Assembly: GCA_029817715.1 (NCBI GenBank)
Contig: JARUPY010000164.1
Span: 190,001-254,000 of the forward strand
DNA: 64,000 bases
Source: Melastoma dodecandrum
Taxonomy: Eukaryota > Streptophyta > Magnoliopsida > Myrtales > Melastomataceae
Direction: 5' to 3'
Shown: positions 13,369 to 24,530 of the stretch, piece after piece
How positions within the stretch are numbered: the first letter of the stretch is position 1
Layout: each line of letters begins with the position of its first letter
Notes under the pieces: generated by a model
What the model saw: only the letters and a program-made list of their open reading frames with translations
Database searches by the model: none
What the model was told of the DNA's origin: nothing
Translations under genes and position numbers: made by a program

Positions 13369-16300
13369 GTAATTTTAAGGAAAAAAAATTTTCAAATCTA
13401 ATATCCATTTAGTATTGAAAGCCGAGTTAAATTATTTTCTTTAACTCATCATTGGCCCCACTTTGGGTTGCCTATTTGATTTAAAAAAATTCGAAAATTT
13501 GATTTGGGGTATCTACGGTTTGCCCCTCTTTATGGGAGAATCTCGAAAGACTTTCTTGCAAAAAACGATCTAGAGACCCCCAATCGAATTTTGGGATATG
13601 CCTTGGAAGACCTGTGCTTTGAGATCTTATCCAACAACGTGTTAGTGATAAGAGAAATCACATGTATGGTAATGAAATGGATGCATTCATGATTTTTCAT
13701 GCATATCATGCTTTATTTATGAAATCCTTTCGGATGAAATGCTGCTGGACAAGGTTCTTGGATGTCTTCCTGACACTCTGAAGGTTCGCACGTGTTTTTA
13801 GAAGCTTATCTTGACTAGACCCGGAAATCCATTAACTTGAATGTTTATGTACCAATCGAAGAAGTCTTGATCCGAATTTATGATATCGGTTTTGGCATAA
13901 GGCCTTTCATAGAAATTTTAAACTTTTCTTTTTCGAAGGAACAAGTCTAAGAGATTTTGTTGAAAACAGACCTGTTCTACAAAGGTTTCACCGTTCAAGT
14001 AGATTTTCTATCATTTGGACAGCTTACTACTATGCACACTCCGCTTGGGGATAATGTGACCATTCGCTGGGGGTAATGAAATTCTTGTGTTAGACATATC
14101 TGATGGGGATATTGTGCTTTGAGAGAATCCGCTGGTGATGAAAGTTCCATTGGGAATTCTTTGAATTTGCTGGGGAATGTTTTGAACGCCTTTGCTTTTG
14201 CAACCGACTTGTCGTTCCTGGTGTTTTATTTTTACTCTTTTGAATTTTGCACTTTGCTTTTGTAGGGCTTTGGCCTTTGTGCTTTTTCTTTTGCTTTTTC
14301 CATTTTTTGAACAATTCGCGAGGGATGTTTGTTGGTTCTTTTTATGTCTTTTCGCTCTTTGGGGATTAAGGCTTCATTGATACTCATCCTTGGGAGTGGC
14401 CTAACTGGTTTCGCATGTCCACCAACATTGTCTTTCTGCTTGAACCTTGAGGAAATGTTGCCTTTGGAACCGGTTATTTCCCACTTCTTACTACATGACT
14501 CCTTTTGACCTCGGTAGGAGGTTGTCTTTGAACTAAAGGATAGCGGTATTTGTGAAAACTTTGTTTTGGCTCTAAGGATAAGCAATGGTCGATATACTGT
14601 GTCTGGGATAGAGAAGAAAATGCTCCTCTTCATCTTGGCTTTGAGCATCTTTTGTCAACAGATTTTGAGTCTGATCTCGACGCTCGCTTTTGTAATTCAT
14701 CACAGTGTTTGCACTCAACACTCCGGGGTAGGTGTTTAGGAGAGGGTTTGCCTTCCTTTCCCATATCCAGAAGCATTTGCGAACTCCATGGGGGATGATG
14801 CTATGACATCTACAATATAAATTATATGCAAATGATGCAAACTCACTGAGTGGATGATGTTCATGTACATCCCTTGATGACTTATGTTGCACCTTGGCTG
14901 GGGATTTATGAACTTCACTTCGGGAATTGGGTATCCGCTTTGGGGACGATCCATAATAAAGGGTGTTCATGTACCTACATCAAGGAATATGAATCGAGTA
15001 AGTTTCATGTAACCCAACTCCTATTGGGAAAATAAAGTAATGATAGTGTTGCGTATCCGCGGGGATATGAAGATCAAGAACAAACATGTTGATTTTACAT
15101 AATCGATTGTTTAATCAAGAAATATCATAAGAAAAATTGGTTTTTGGAACTTCAGATTTTTTTTCTTTATTTTGGAATGTTCGATTTACAATCCTACAAG
15201 TTTGTGTGTTCGCATAGAGGTGGTATACGAGTGAAAGTCAAAACTGTTAGAGTTGATGAAATGATGGGACACGTCCTTTCCGATCATGATGGTGGACGAC
15301 CAAAGAAACATGTACATTTATGAATGATCCTTGGAAAGCACATAAAGCCACTTAAGAATTGCCGAAAACATGCAAACTTCGAGGGGTTGTGTTATCTTTG
15401 GAAATAATCGCATCTAACTCTCAATGAACAACCTTACTTATTTGTCATAAACGCATTTAAATGTTCAAATAATATCATTCAATCAACAATGTCTTCTAAA
15501 ACTTAACTCAAAGTAGCATTAATGGATGTATATTAGTGGAGTAGCAATATTAATCAGTGCAACTACTGAATTCTCTCTGACTACGACAGTAAAGCTATAC
15601 TAAACACTGAGTTTTGATGGTTCATGATTATGGAGGTTAGTAAAAGTAAACAAAAGAATTCATTGAGAATAATAGGCACCCCAAACCATGCACACTTAAT
15701 GAGACGTGCGATAGGCGACCGATCTGTTACCGAAGTATAATTCATTTAAAAATCATAACAAACTTATAGATTACAATTGAAAACTTGAACGAGAATATAA
15801 TTCAAGTCTAAAAGATAGACTCGGCCTAAAACTAAAAAGGAATTGACATATATGTAATGTTGCATGTCTTGCCGTACTGGAGACTCCGCTTTCCTTTCAT
15901 TCAGAATCTTTCGAGATTGTAGCACATCCCACATTCTTAGACTGTCGAGTAGTTAAGTTGTCACACGTTCTTCTTTTGTCAATTAACCTGGTGAGGTTGA
16001 TTGAAGAAAGATTATTGATACCACTCTATCACAAGCCACTCACCGAGGTTGAACGGCAACACAAAGATTAAGGAACTACTTTTCATCTCATACTCTCTAA
16101 ATCAAATTCTTAAAATGAATAATAAATGTATGTGTCCAATGTTGGAGATCTCAGGCAAGCAAAATGATTAAAGGGTCAGGAGACAAAATCCTATCGTACA
16201 TGTTGGAGAGTGAAATAGCAAGATGAAGCCCAAGAAGGAAAGTGGAGCCCGCCCATGAAGAATGAGCCCAATGGCAGAGTCTTGTCCAGTTGCATAGGTG

Positions 16301-16972
16301 GTAATAAATCAAGGTTGCCCAGTCAGTTACACTAACAACCTACAGGCTGTTATGAGGGTGGCATGCACGCCACGGTTGTTATAGGGAAAAGCGAGCCTAG
16401 ATGATTATAAAGTGCAATGTACGAGAAACAGAAATCTTAATGGAAAATTGACTGAAATCCTCCATCTTCTTCTCCTTCTTTTCTTTCTTCTTCCCCTTTT
16501 CTTCTTCTTCCTTCTTCTTTATCTTCTGGCTTCACTGCAATACCTCCGCCTTTCATTCTTCCTGCCCTGAACCACGCCATCGTCTGCTGCAAACGTCTTC
16601 AGTACAGAATTATCATTATTATTATTATTATTTTTTGAAAAGGAGGACGAGGAATCTTCTTAATCAAGAAACAAATTACATAAATACAACCGAAAGAAAC
16701 GCACACTCGACTATGTACAACAATGATTTATCATAGCAGGTGAAGTAACATTTAAAAAATGATTCATTATTTGTCTGGTCGTACAAAAATGATTGCGCAG
16801 TCGAATTCTGTCCAGTCACGTTCTTGACATATTAGTTCTTAATCCTGTAATAATTGCTAAAAATTAATGCAAAAAATGAACGTCATCCTCTTGAATCGGC
16901 CTGATAATGTCTCCACCACAACACTATAACATCAGAATGATCGTCTTGAGACCAAAAGATCTGTAGACGCGC
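13369..16972. other. Gene-poor stretch, no supported gene
   Basis: Minus-strand open frames of 132 and 138 codons at 14572-14970 and 14232-14648 overlap in different frames and have low-complexity, Lys/Ser-rich content without a recognisable domain. A CT-rich stretch lies at 16460-16530 and an (ATT)n run at 16612-16632. I see no gene that can be supported. Confidence 0.45.
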
Positions 16973-17251
16973 ATGGGACTAGGGCCGAGCTATTTGAGTC
17001 GAACGACCGGCCAGTCGCAACACCCTCCGAGGGGCTACATACCTATTCTGGTGGGATTAACCGACAAAGAGGCAAGAAGGCTGATAGTTCACGTGACAGC
17101 GCTCTCTGATGGTGGTTTCATCGAACTGTTGCGGGAGTCCGCTGAGGAATTCGGTTTCCGCCACGAAGGAATCCTCCGATTACCCGTTACTCTAGAGGAT
17201 TTCGAGAAAAGAATGAGGAGGGGCTTGAAGAGGAAGATGAGGTGGTTATGA
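16973..17251 (+). CDS. SAUR family auxin-responsive protein
   Basis: A single-exon 92-residue protein. Residues 19-26 (PRGYIPILVG region) match the SAUR 'PKG.. .VYVG' block; then a short loop leads to FIELLRESAEEFGF and HEGILRLPVTLEDFE, which match the diagnostic SAUR core (LL..AEEEFGF......L.IPC). The usual cysteine after the IP block is replaced by a valine here. A TAG stop sits two codons upstream of the ATG, so this start is the only one in frame. SAUR proteins are small, short-lived regulators that inhibit PP2C.D phosphatases and so activate plasma-membrane proton pumps during auxin-induced cell expansion; that role is known for the family and inferred here. The core is somewhat divergent and the C-terminal end is very basic. 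No neighbouring SAUR lies beside it. Confidence 0.8.
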   Translation: MGLGPSYLSRTTGQSQHPPRGYIPILVGLTDKEARRLIVHVTALSDGGFIELLRESAEEFGFRHEGILRLPVTLEDFEKRMRRGLKRKMRWL

Positions 17252-17920
17252 AAATGAAGGCTGAATATGTTGTTACATCATGTAAATTCCCACAAAAAGA
17301 AGGGGTGAGTCATCGCACCTTTTTTTTAGTATGCATCTAACAATTATATAGCACGTGTAAGTAGAAAATAACTTACGTGCATTTTTAAGCTTTATGTATA
17401 CACACACGTTTGTACATTCTTTTGGGGCATCTTGTTTCAGAACTAAATTATTTTGGATCCAACCATGAATGGTTTAATCATCTGGAAATTCTATGTTAAA
17501 GCTGTGTTTATCCATCAATGTTTTTCTTCATAAGTTGCGTCGCTGAACCAGTAGTTGTTTTAAGCAAAGTACTCAGTTCAAGTTTTGATAAATTAAAAGA
17601 AAATTGCGGTCATATATTAAAAGAAAAAATTCGTTAACTTTATAAAGAACCAAAAACAACTGATGGGGACTTGATAAAGCAGAACCTAGTTACATTTAAA
17701 AAAAAAAAGCACGTAAAATGGGAAAGCTAAAAATGACAGGGAGAAATGATAATAAAGATCTTTCCAAACATATCCATTTTGAAATATGAGATGGTGATGA
17801 AGTCCCCCAGCAGACACTCGAAATTTGTTTCTGAAAGGCCTCCCGGACAAACTTTACTCGTCATTAAATGGGCACCAACGGGGTTGCAAACGGCTCATAT
17901 AGGAATCCACAAAGGAACGG
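17252..17920. other. Intergenic stretch downstream of the SAUR gene
   Basis: AT-rich, with no gene recognised. It probably includes the 3' untranslated region of the SAUR gene. Positions 17746-17920 form an open frame that runs into the plastid-derived segment but itself has no recognised similarity. Confidence 0.5.
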
Positions 17921-18331
17921 TCCAATTGATAAACATAAATAATGAGGATCATATTCATACGATTTTGCACTTCTCGACAAATATAATCCGTTTCATTATT
18001 TTAAGTGCTTATTCAATTCTAGGTAATGAAAAACTTCTTATTCTTAACTCGTGGGTTCAAGAATTTCTATAATTTAAGTGACACAATAAAAGCATTTTCT
18101 ATTCTTTTATTAATAGATTTATGTATCGAATTCCATTCGCCCCATGGTTGGGAACTAATGATTGGCTATGTCTATAAAGATTTTGGATTTGTTCATAATG
18201 AGAAAATTATATCTGGCCTTGTTTCTACTTTTCCGATCATTATAGACATAATTTTCAAATATTGGATCTTTCATTATTTAAATCGTCTATCTCCGTCACT
18301 TGTAGTGATTTATCATTCAATGAATGACTGA
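17921..18331 (+). pseudogene. cemA: Nuclear plastid insertion with the 3' part of cemA
   Basis: Two overlapping frames read as the C-terminal half of the chloroplast envelope membrane protein CemA. The first (to 18069) contains [17 protein letters not shown] and ends NSWVQEFL; the second (about 18060-18331) contains [10 protein letters not shown], then [11 protein letters not shown], and ends at the native CemA terminus (YHSMND, stop at 18329-18331). The frame changes at about 18069-18072, where the plastid TTTCTATATAAT appears shortened by one TA, a 2-bp deletion. CemA is normally encoded in plastid DNA and acts in proton export and inorganic-carbon uptake at the inner envelope; this nuclear copy lacks its N-terminal half and is frame-shifted, so it is dead. 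The left edge is placed where similarity to CemA starts; the right edge may extend slightly past the stop. Confidence 0.85.
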
Positions 18332-18835
18332 TCCAATTCGAATATTTCTGACTTGGACATAAGCAAAGCCTTTTAAGACATACCTACTCCAATTCCTACT
18401 TTCCCCAACATCTGCATTGATGCCTCCCCGACATGGCGAGTTCATTAACCAGTGGCTCAAATTCAAATCCTCCCTGGCCATAAAACGTGATCGGCCCCTC
18501 GATGCTTGTGTCATTCATTATACAATCTCATGTCAACAGTATATAAGGAAAAGAATGCGGTGTTAATCATCTCAAAAGCCAATCTCTAATAACTTTTTTT
18601 AAATGCATAATTATAATATATTACACTTGTATCTACAAAGTAATTTTCTTTTAAATTTGAAAAACGACTTTTTCTTCTTAAAAAAAGAGAGTGAAATGAA
18701 CGGATGTGGGGTGTGTTTTGGGGGCACAAGATGGAGGTGGAGGACCATTTGGGAGAGCGTTTTATTACTTCAATATGAGGTTGACCTATCTTTGATTTCA
18801 TGTTCAATATTCTTGTATATCCTTTACCCTTTTTG
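18332..18835. other. Intergenic stretch
   Basis: No gene recognised. A minus frame of 65 codons at 18317-18514 and a plus frame at 18603-18875 show no known motif. Confidence 0.4.
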
Positions 18836-20239
18836 CGGGCGAAACACGTCGCGATATATCGGAACTGAGTGTTGAATTAAAATGTTGTTGCCAATAAAGT
18901 AAATGAACAGAAGAACAATCAGAATTTCACTAAGTGTAAAGGAAAGAATTTACAGCCATTGCACAACACTTAAAAGAATTATTGATAGTCAAGTTGACAA
19001 TCAAGCAGCCCTTCGGGGTCATAGAATGATTGTCTGGTGTGTCTTATTACAAGCCAGAAGTAACTATTTATTGAAATCCTAAAACAAAACGTGCTGCAAT
19101 TGGAATCAACCATTTCATCTCATCCATTTGCTATCGCCGCTTCATCCTTTGTCGTTGTGAACGCTGCTTCAACCCTCATCGTCGACGCTGCTCCAGCCTT
19201 CATCGACGTTGCTTTAGCCTTCACCGTCGAAGCTGCTTCTACGCCATCAGTCGATGGAGCTGCTTCTACGCCATCCCTCGATGGTGTTGCTTCTACGCCA
19301 GCCGTCGATGGAGCTGCTTCTATGCCAGCCGTCGATGCTGTCCAGGATGTCCATCGACGAACCATGGAGTCCTCTATCATCGATGACGTTTCTCTCTAGG
19401 CTTACCGTGACACATGGTCTAGTGGATTTTAGGCTCAACCTTGCCCAAAATGTCGTTTTACCTTGTAAACATTTTGCCCCCTTCCAAACCAAAGATATCG
19501 ACGTGATTGGCGGTCCATAACCACTACCTTTCTAGAAGAGAGCCTCGGTATTAGAAGGCGGCCCCGCCCTTGGGGCAAAGGTAATCATCGTCGCTCCTTC
19601 GACGTGATGAAGAGGCTGGTCGATGTTACTCGGATCGATGTTACAATTAACCATCTAGTGGAGATCAGTGTGACTCTCCCGAGGGGCGAGGGCTTTGGCC
19701 CCTTCGACTTGGCGATGTGGAAACTCGTTGCTGGTGCCTTGGTCGATGTCTCGATCAGCCATCAAGTGGTAATCGGGTTCGATTAGGGTGTAACATTCTA
19801 CCCCAAAGAGCGGACTGTCATAGGGGGCGAGGGCAGCCCCCATTACATCGACGCGCTTTCGAGGTGAGGGATGTTCCCTTTGCATCCACACCCCTTCGGA
19901 CCGAGGACGTTCCATTAGATCACCATCAGCGGTTATCTATTCATTTTCCGTAAGAACATGAGCCGGATTGAGAATCCACAAACGGAAAGTTTCCATTTCC
20001 CGACACATATTTTCTAATCGCTCCGTTATATTACAGAGGGCATTTCTTAAAAATATTCGCGCATCCGACTCTCGGAGGGCAACTCTCAAAGCCTCATTCG
20101 AATGTTCATCGGGCGATCAAGCAAGCCCTTCGTCGTGGAAGGGTTCATCATCCCATTCATTGCACCAAAAACGTGTTGACATTTCGTATATTCATACAAA
20201 ACTCGTTTTCGACTCCCACTGTTTTCCAAAAACGTGTTT
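18836..20239. repeat. 1.4-kb repeat, first copy
   Basis: The segment starts with GCGGGCGAAACACGTCGCGA and is matched by a second copy starting near 20240 (GCGAGCGAAAATCGTCGCGA). The two can be followed in parallel through 'GTAAAGGAAAGAA', 'ATAGAATGATTGTCTGGTGT' and a minisatellite to at least 19490. The rest of this copy (about 19500-20239) is GC-richer with short frames but no recognised domain. The arrangement is a direct tandem duplication of about 1.4 kb. It could be a non-autonomous mobile element; no terminal repeats or coding domain decide this. Confidence 0.75.
19163..19336. repeat. Minisatellite of 21-27-bp units, all multiples of three
   Basis: Unit starts at 19163, 19187, 19208, 19232, 19259, 19286 and 19313, followed by the end at 19336. 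Unit lengths are 24, 21, 24, 27, 27, 27 and 24. Each unit is a variant of GCTGCTTCTACGCC followed by a GTCGATGGA-like end. Reading frames stay open across the array on both strands; the minus frame gives a nine-residue repeat such as PSTDGVEAA. The matching array in the second copy is at about 20567-20770. Confidence 0.8.
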
Positions 20240-20781
20240 GCGAGCGAAAATCGTCGCGATATATCAGGGACTAAATGTTGAATGAAAATATGATCGCCAA
20301 TAAAGTAAATGAATAACAGAACAATTAGAATTTCACTAAGTGTAAAGGAAAGAACTTGCAGCCATTACATAACACTTAGAACGATTACGGATAGTCAGGT
20401 TGACAATCAAGTAGCACTTCGGAGTCATAGAATGATTGTCTGGTGTGTCTTATTACCAGCCAGAAGTAACTATATTTATAGAAATCCTAAACCAAAACGT
20501 GTTGTAATTGGAATCAACAGTTTCATCTCATCCATTTGTAATCGCCACCTCATCCTTTGTTGTTGTGAACGCTGCTTCAGCCCTCATCGTCGACACTACT
20601 CCAACCTTCATTGACACTGCTTCAGCCTTCACCGTCGACGCTGCTTCTACGCCATCCGTCAATAGATCTGCTTTTACGCCATCCATCGATGGAGTTACTT
20701 CTACGCAAGCCGTCGATGATGTTACTTCTACGCAGCCATCGATGAAGTTGCTTCTACACCAGCGGTAGATGCTGTCCAGGA
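20240..20781. repeat. 1.4-kb repeat, second copy, left part
   Basis: It runs in parallel with 18836-19358 of the first copy, ending in GCTGTCCAGGATG where the gypsy element begins. The copy resumes on the far side at about 24402, so the copy is split by 3.6 kb of inserted DNA. Confidence 0.8.
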
Positions 20782-21091
20782 TGTTGGAATGGAGTTCTGG
20801 GATCACAAAGAATCGAAGGACTCAATAGAGTGAAGAAGGATTGATCGCACAAGCACTCAGATCGGATTCTTCACTCAAGGTCGAATGTGTCAGAAAAGAA
20901 GAAGGAAACAATCTACAACAACAATCTATATCTCCACCGCCCTCACTCTTTCTGTTTTATTCAACTTTTTAGCTATTGTTGTAACAAACTGTAACTAACT
21001 TCTTTTAATTCCAACATCACTATTTACATTTCCCTTCACTCTGTTTCCCGCTTCCTCCTCCTTTCTTCACTCTTCTTTATGACACATAACA
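20782..21091 (-). repeat. 3' LTR of the truncated chromovirus
   Basis: On the minus strand it runs from TGTTATGTGTCATAAAG (right end) to CTCCATTCCAACA (left end), so it has TG...CA ends. It follows a GGGGGTGGAT polypurine tract. No partner LTR is present. Confidence 0.65.
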
Positions 21092-21275
21092 ATCCACCCC
21101 CTTACAATATAGCTTGTCCCCAAGCTATTCACAACATATTCCTTCCTTTCTAACACAACACTTCTTCCTCTGCCCCCAATACACCCCTTCCCTTTGTTCC
21201 ACAACTCCAGAAGCTCCGCATTCACAACTAACCTACAATCCACCCCCCTTACGTTGAAGCTTGTCCCCAAGCGAC
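21092..21275 (-). repeat. Duplicated polypurine-tract region of the chromovirus
   Basis: On the minus strand the phrase GGGGACAAGCT, a short spacer and AAGGGGG(G)TGGATTG occurs twice, at about 21275-21235 and 21125-21092, with about 110 bases of unrelated DNA between. Only the left one borders the LTR. The outer copy could be the original end of the coding region and the other a local duplication. Confidence 0.6.
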
Positions 21276-22147
21276 CCCAATCACACTTACTCCAAATCTA
21301 GATAGCACTTAATAATGTCTTCATACGATTCCCAAGTTGCATCAGCTAAATCAGTATTGGACCATTGAATCAAAACATAAGTAACTGCACGACCCTCTTG
21401 TTGCAATCTTTCAATCCAATATAGCAATTGGATGAACTACCAACTGGTGCTGATTATCCACCTCTGGAATTGAACAAGTTACAGGTGGAAGACCTGTGTG
21501 TTTTTTTAATAAGGAGACATGAAACACTGGATGGATCTTGGCTTCCGAAGGTAGCTGTAATTTGTATGCAACTGCTCCAATGCGTGTAAGAATAGGAAAT
21601 GGTCCAAAATATCGAGGTGATAGTTTTGCGGAAGCTCTGGAAGCCACACTCCTTCACCTGTAAGGCTGCAATTTAATATAAACCAAGTCTCCAATTGCGA
21701 ATTCCTTATCAACACATCGTTTATCAGCCTGGTTCTTCATTCTGTCTTATGCGCGGTTAAGATGATATTTCAACATTTGTAAGCATTTTTTTCTTGCTGT
21801 CAAACTTTTGTCTATCTCCTCCACATTACTATCTCCAACCACATAAGGTAAGTGAACTGCTGGTGATTGGTCATAGACAATTTCGTAAGGTGTAGCTTGT
21901 GCAGATGAGAGATAGGTAGTATTATACCACCATTCAGCAAGAGAAATCCATTAGGCCCACTCCTATGGTTTCTCCCCAGTCATATACCTCAAATACGTCT
22001 CCATACACCTGTTTACAACTTCAGATTGCCCATCGGTTTGAGGGTGATAACTAGTAGACATCAACAGATCGACTTGTTGTAATCTGAATAATTCCTTCCA
22101 AAAAGTACTGAGGAACACCTTATCTCAGTCAGAAACAATAGTCTTAG

Positions 22148-24138
22148 TGTTACACTAAGAGGGGGATGAATTAGTGTTATGATCCAAATTAGGATTTTTA
22201 ACTCTTTTCCACAAACCCCACAGCGGAAGGAAGCTTCTATAAAACAAAACCGTAAATAGGTTTCTGTAAGACAAAACGTTTGAATATGACCGCAATTTAT
22301 CTGATGGACACAAGGCTTTTTATCGTGTTTCAGCAAATCGCTCACGTCCACTCTTCACCCAGATTTTGGATGGATTCACTCAAATATATCTTAATAAGAA
22401 TACACAATCAATCGTTAATAGAACATACCACAAAGGTTCTGTACCGCAGAAATCTGAGTGACAAACTACAGATTAGAAGATTTTGTATCCTACTACACAA
22501 CACAGACCAGAAGGTACTGTATCGTAGTAACTCAGGCACAATACAGACTAGAAGGTTCTATATCGAAGTAGTTGAAACACAATATAAACCAGAAGATTAT
22601 GTACCGTAGTAATTCAGGCAAAATACAGACCAGAAGGTTCTGCATCGAAGTAGTTGAAATACAATACAGACCAGAAGGTTCTGTATCCAAGTGTTAACCC
22701 TTTATGGCTCAGATCAAGAGATCCTGTACCAAAAGTGTTAACCTTCTGTATCACAGATCGAAGGATTCTGTATCACAGAAGATGTAGCACAGACCATAAG
22801 GTTCTGTACCAAAAGTGCTTCAATCTTTAACAAACCAAAATGGTTCGTATTAGAAATGACTTGAGTAAAGAACAGACTGTTAAGTTCTGTACTAAGGTAA
22901 CCGATTTGCGCGATCCCTCAAGATCTCGACTGAGCAAACACAACGTCGTTGCCCAAGGCTTCTCCGAGCAAATACAACGCCTTTGCTCTAGGCTTCTCCG
23001 AGCATACACAACGCCTTTACTCTAGGCTTCTCGAGCATACACAACGCCTTTGCTCTAGGCTTCTCCTGCACACACAGAACACTACACCACAGAAACCGGT
23101 TAGTCCCTCACCTTCTGTGCTCCCGCGGTTCAGCCCTTCTCTCCGGCCCACTGCACGTTACCCACGTCGACACGCTTCCAACAACGTCTCTGCAGCTTCC
23201 AACCGAGTCCCTCGTGGCCCCCGAGTCACTCTCCCAGAAGGTTTCACCAACGATACGGCTTTCCGATGCTAGAGCTCCTCGTGTGTGTGGCTAACTCAAA
23301 CTCCAACAAAATAATATGTAAAACTCAGCACACGCTCTCAGAATTTCACAAGAATAATAATGCTCAAGTCTGTTCTCTTTTGTATCTTTTTTCTGAACGT
23401 GGCTTAATAATCCTATATAAAATAAATTTCTAACTAACAAATGGAAGGCAATCTTCACGATCAACTTCCTACAAAAATAGAAACAAAAGAGTCGGATAAA
23501 ATATAATACATAATTTACATTTTCGTCACTCCCCGCATATATTCGTTTAGGTAATTAATCATATCAAATAAGATCAAGATATGATATAGTTCCCATGAAT
23601 ATTGCGCTGTAGAAGGTTGAGGCTGAATCTTATCAGCAACCTTCTGTAAATGGAAATAATAAAATATTAACTTCCATATGAGCAAAGATCCATACCATTA
23701 TGTTCAGGACACTAAAATGAATGTATCTAGACAGATGGTGATGATTAACATCCCAAATAATAGTCACTTGATGATCATATAAGATCATAGAAGGCTGTAG
23801 GTAACCTTACAGAACCTTTCCATATATAGATGATTATATTCCTTCTTTGAGAAATATAATTCCTAATGGAATTATTTTGGAACGTAATCTATACAAATTG
23901 ATCAGACTAATATCTTGATCAAAGATTTTTATTTCGTAATTAAATAATTATTAACTAATCATTTAATTACAAAAATATTTCTTACAAGAAGTCCTCAACA
24001 TGAGAAGCTTTTGTAGAATAGATGTTCGACTTCTGTAATACAGAAGGTTAGGCTCATCATCAGAACCTTTCTAACAATCTCCGATGTTTGACTTCTGTAA
24101 CACAGAAGGTCAGGCTCATAATCAAAACCTATCTAACA
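22148..24138 (-). mobile_element. Solo copia LTR, about 2 kb, with target duplication CTTAG
   Basis: The plus strand starts TGTTACACTAAGAG and ends TCTAACA, so the ends are the inverted TGTTA/TAACA typical of an LTR. CTTAG occurs directly on both sides (22143-22147 and 24139-24143), and removing the insertion restores the integrase reading of the host chromovirus (GMPK joined to TIVSD). The LTR opens with a G-run and ATGAATTAGTG like the copies at 4973 and 8468. It carries diverged repeats of ACCAGAAGGTTCTGTA at about 22430-22810 and repeated GCTTCTC words near 22960-23070. There is no coding region. A solo LTR forms when the two LTRs of a full element recombine. Confidence 0.85.
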
Positions 24139-24401
24139 CTTAGGCATCCCATGAAGTCTAAAGACCTGAACTAAAAAGATCTGTGCCACTGAAATTGCTG
24201 TAAAAAGATGACACAGAGGAAGAAAATGGGCATACTTGCTAAGCCGATCGACCACCACCAATATAGTGTCCTTGCCCTTGGATCTGGGTAGGCCTTCAAT
24301 AATATCCATAGAAATGTCAGTCCAAATAGCTCCAGGGATCGGCAGTGGCTGAAGTAAACCAGCAGGTTTTTCTAATAAATGTTTGCACTACTCACAAGTT
24401 C

Positions 24402-24530
24402 CAGGATGTCCATCGACGAACCATGGAGTTCTTCATCATCGATGGCGTTTCTCTTTAGGCTTGCCGTTACACACGGTCTCGTCAATGTTAGGCTCGACTT
24501 TGCCCAAAATGTTGTTTTACCTTGTAAACA
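24402..24530. repeat. 1.4-kb repeat, second copy, right part
   Basis: CCAGGATGTCCATCGACGAA and onwards parallels 19352-19475 of the first copy, through GCCCAAAATG and TTTTACCTTGTAAACA, after which the similarity ends. Confidence 0.8.

Larger units (their letters stand above)
20782..24401 (-). mobile_element. 5'-truncated Ty3/gypsy chromovirus, minus strand, split by a solo LTR
   Basis: Read on the minus strand from the right: integrase zinc-finger tail and PAGLLQPLPIP with the catalytic-core start (DRLSKYAHFL) at about 24390-24145; then, after the inserted LTR (22148-24138), the second half of the integrase core with [18 protein letters not shown] at about 22090-21990; then [22 protein letters not shown] (GPY/F module) at 21620-21550; then a chromodomain, VLIQWSNTDLADATWESYED, at about 21385-21310; then a polypurine tract and the 3' LTR (20782-21091). 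Gag, protease and reverse transcriptase are missing, as is the 5' LTR. A TCCAGGATG direct repeat flanks the whole insertion (20775-20783 and 24400-24408). The pieces are frame-broken in places, so the element is dead. Confidence 0.8.

Noticed and set aside
14232..14970. Two overlapping minus-strand frames of 132 and 138 codons
   Set aside because: They lie in different frames, are low-complexity and match no family; no splice or start context supports them.
22430..22830. Repeats of ACCAGAAGGTTCTGTA considered as a CRISPR-like array
   Set aside because: The repeats are diverged, spacing is irregular, and they lie within a plant LTR; CRISPR arrays do not occur in plant nuclear DNA.
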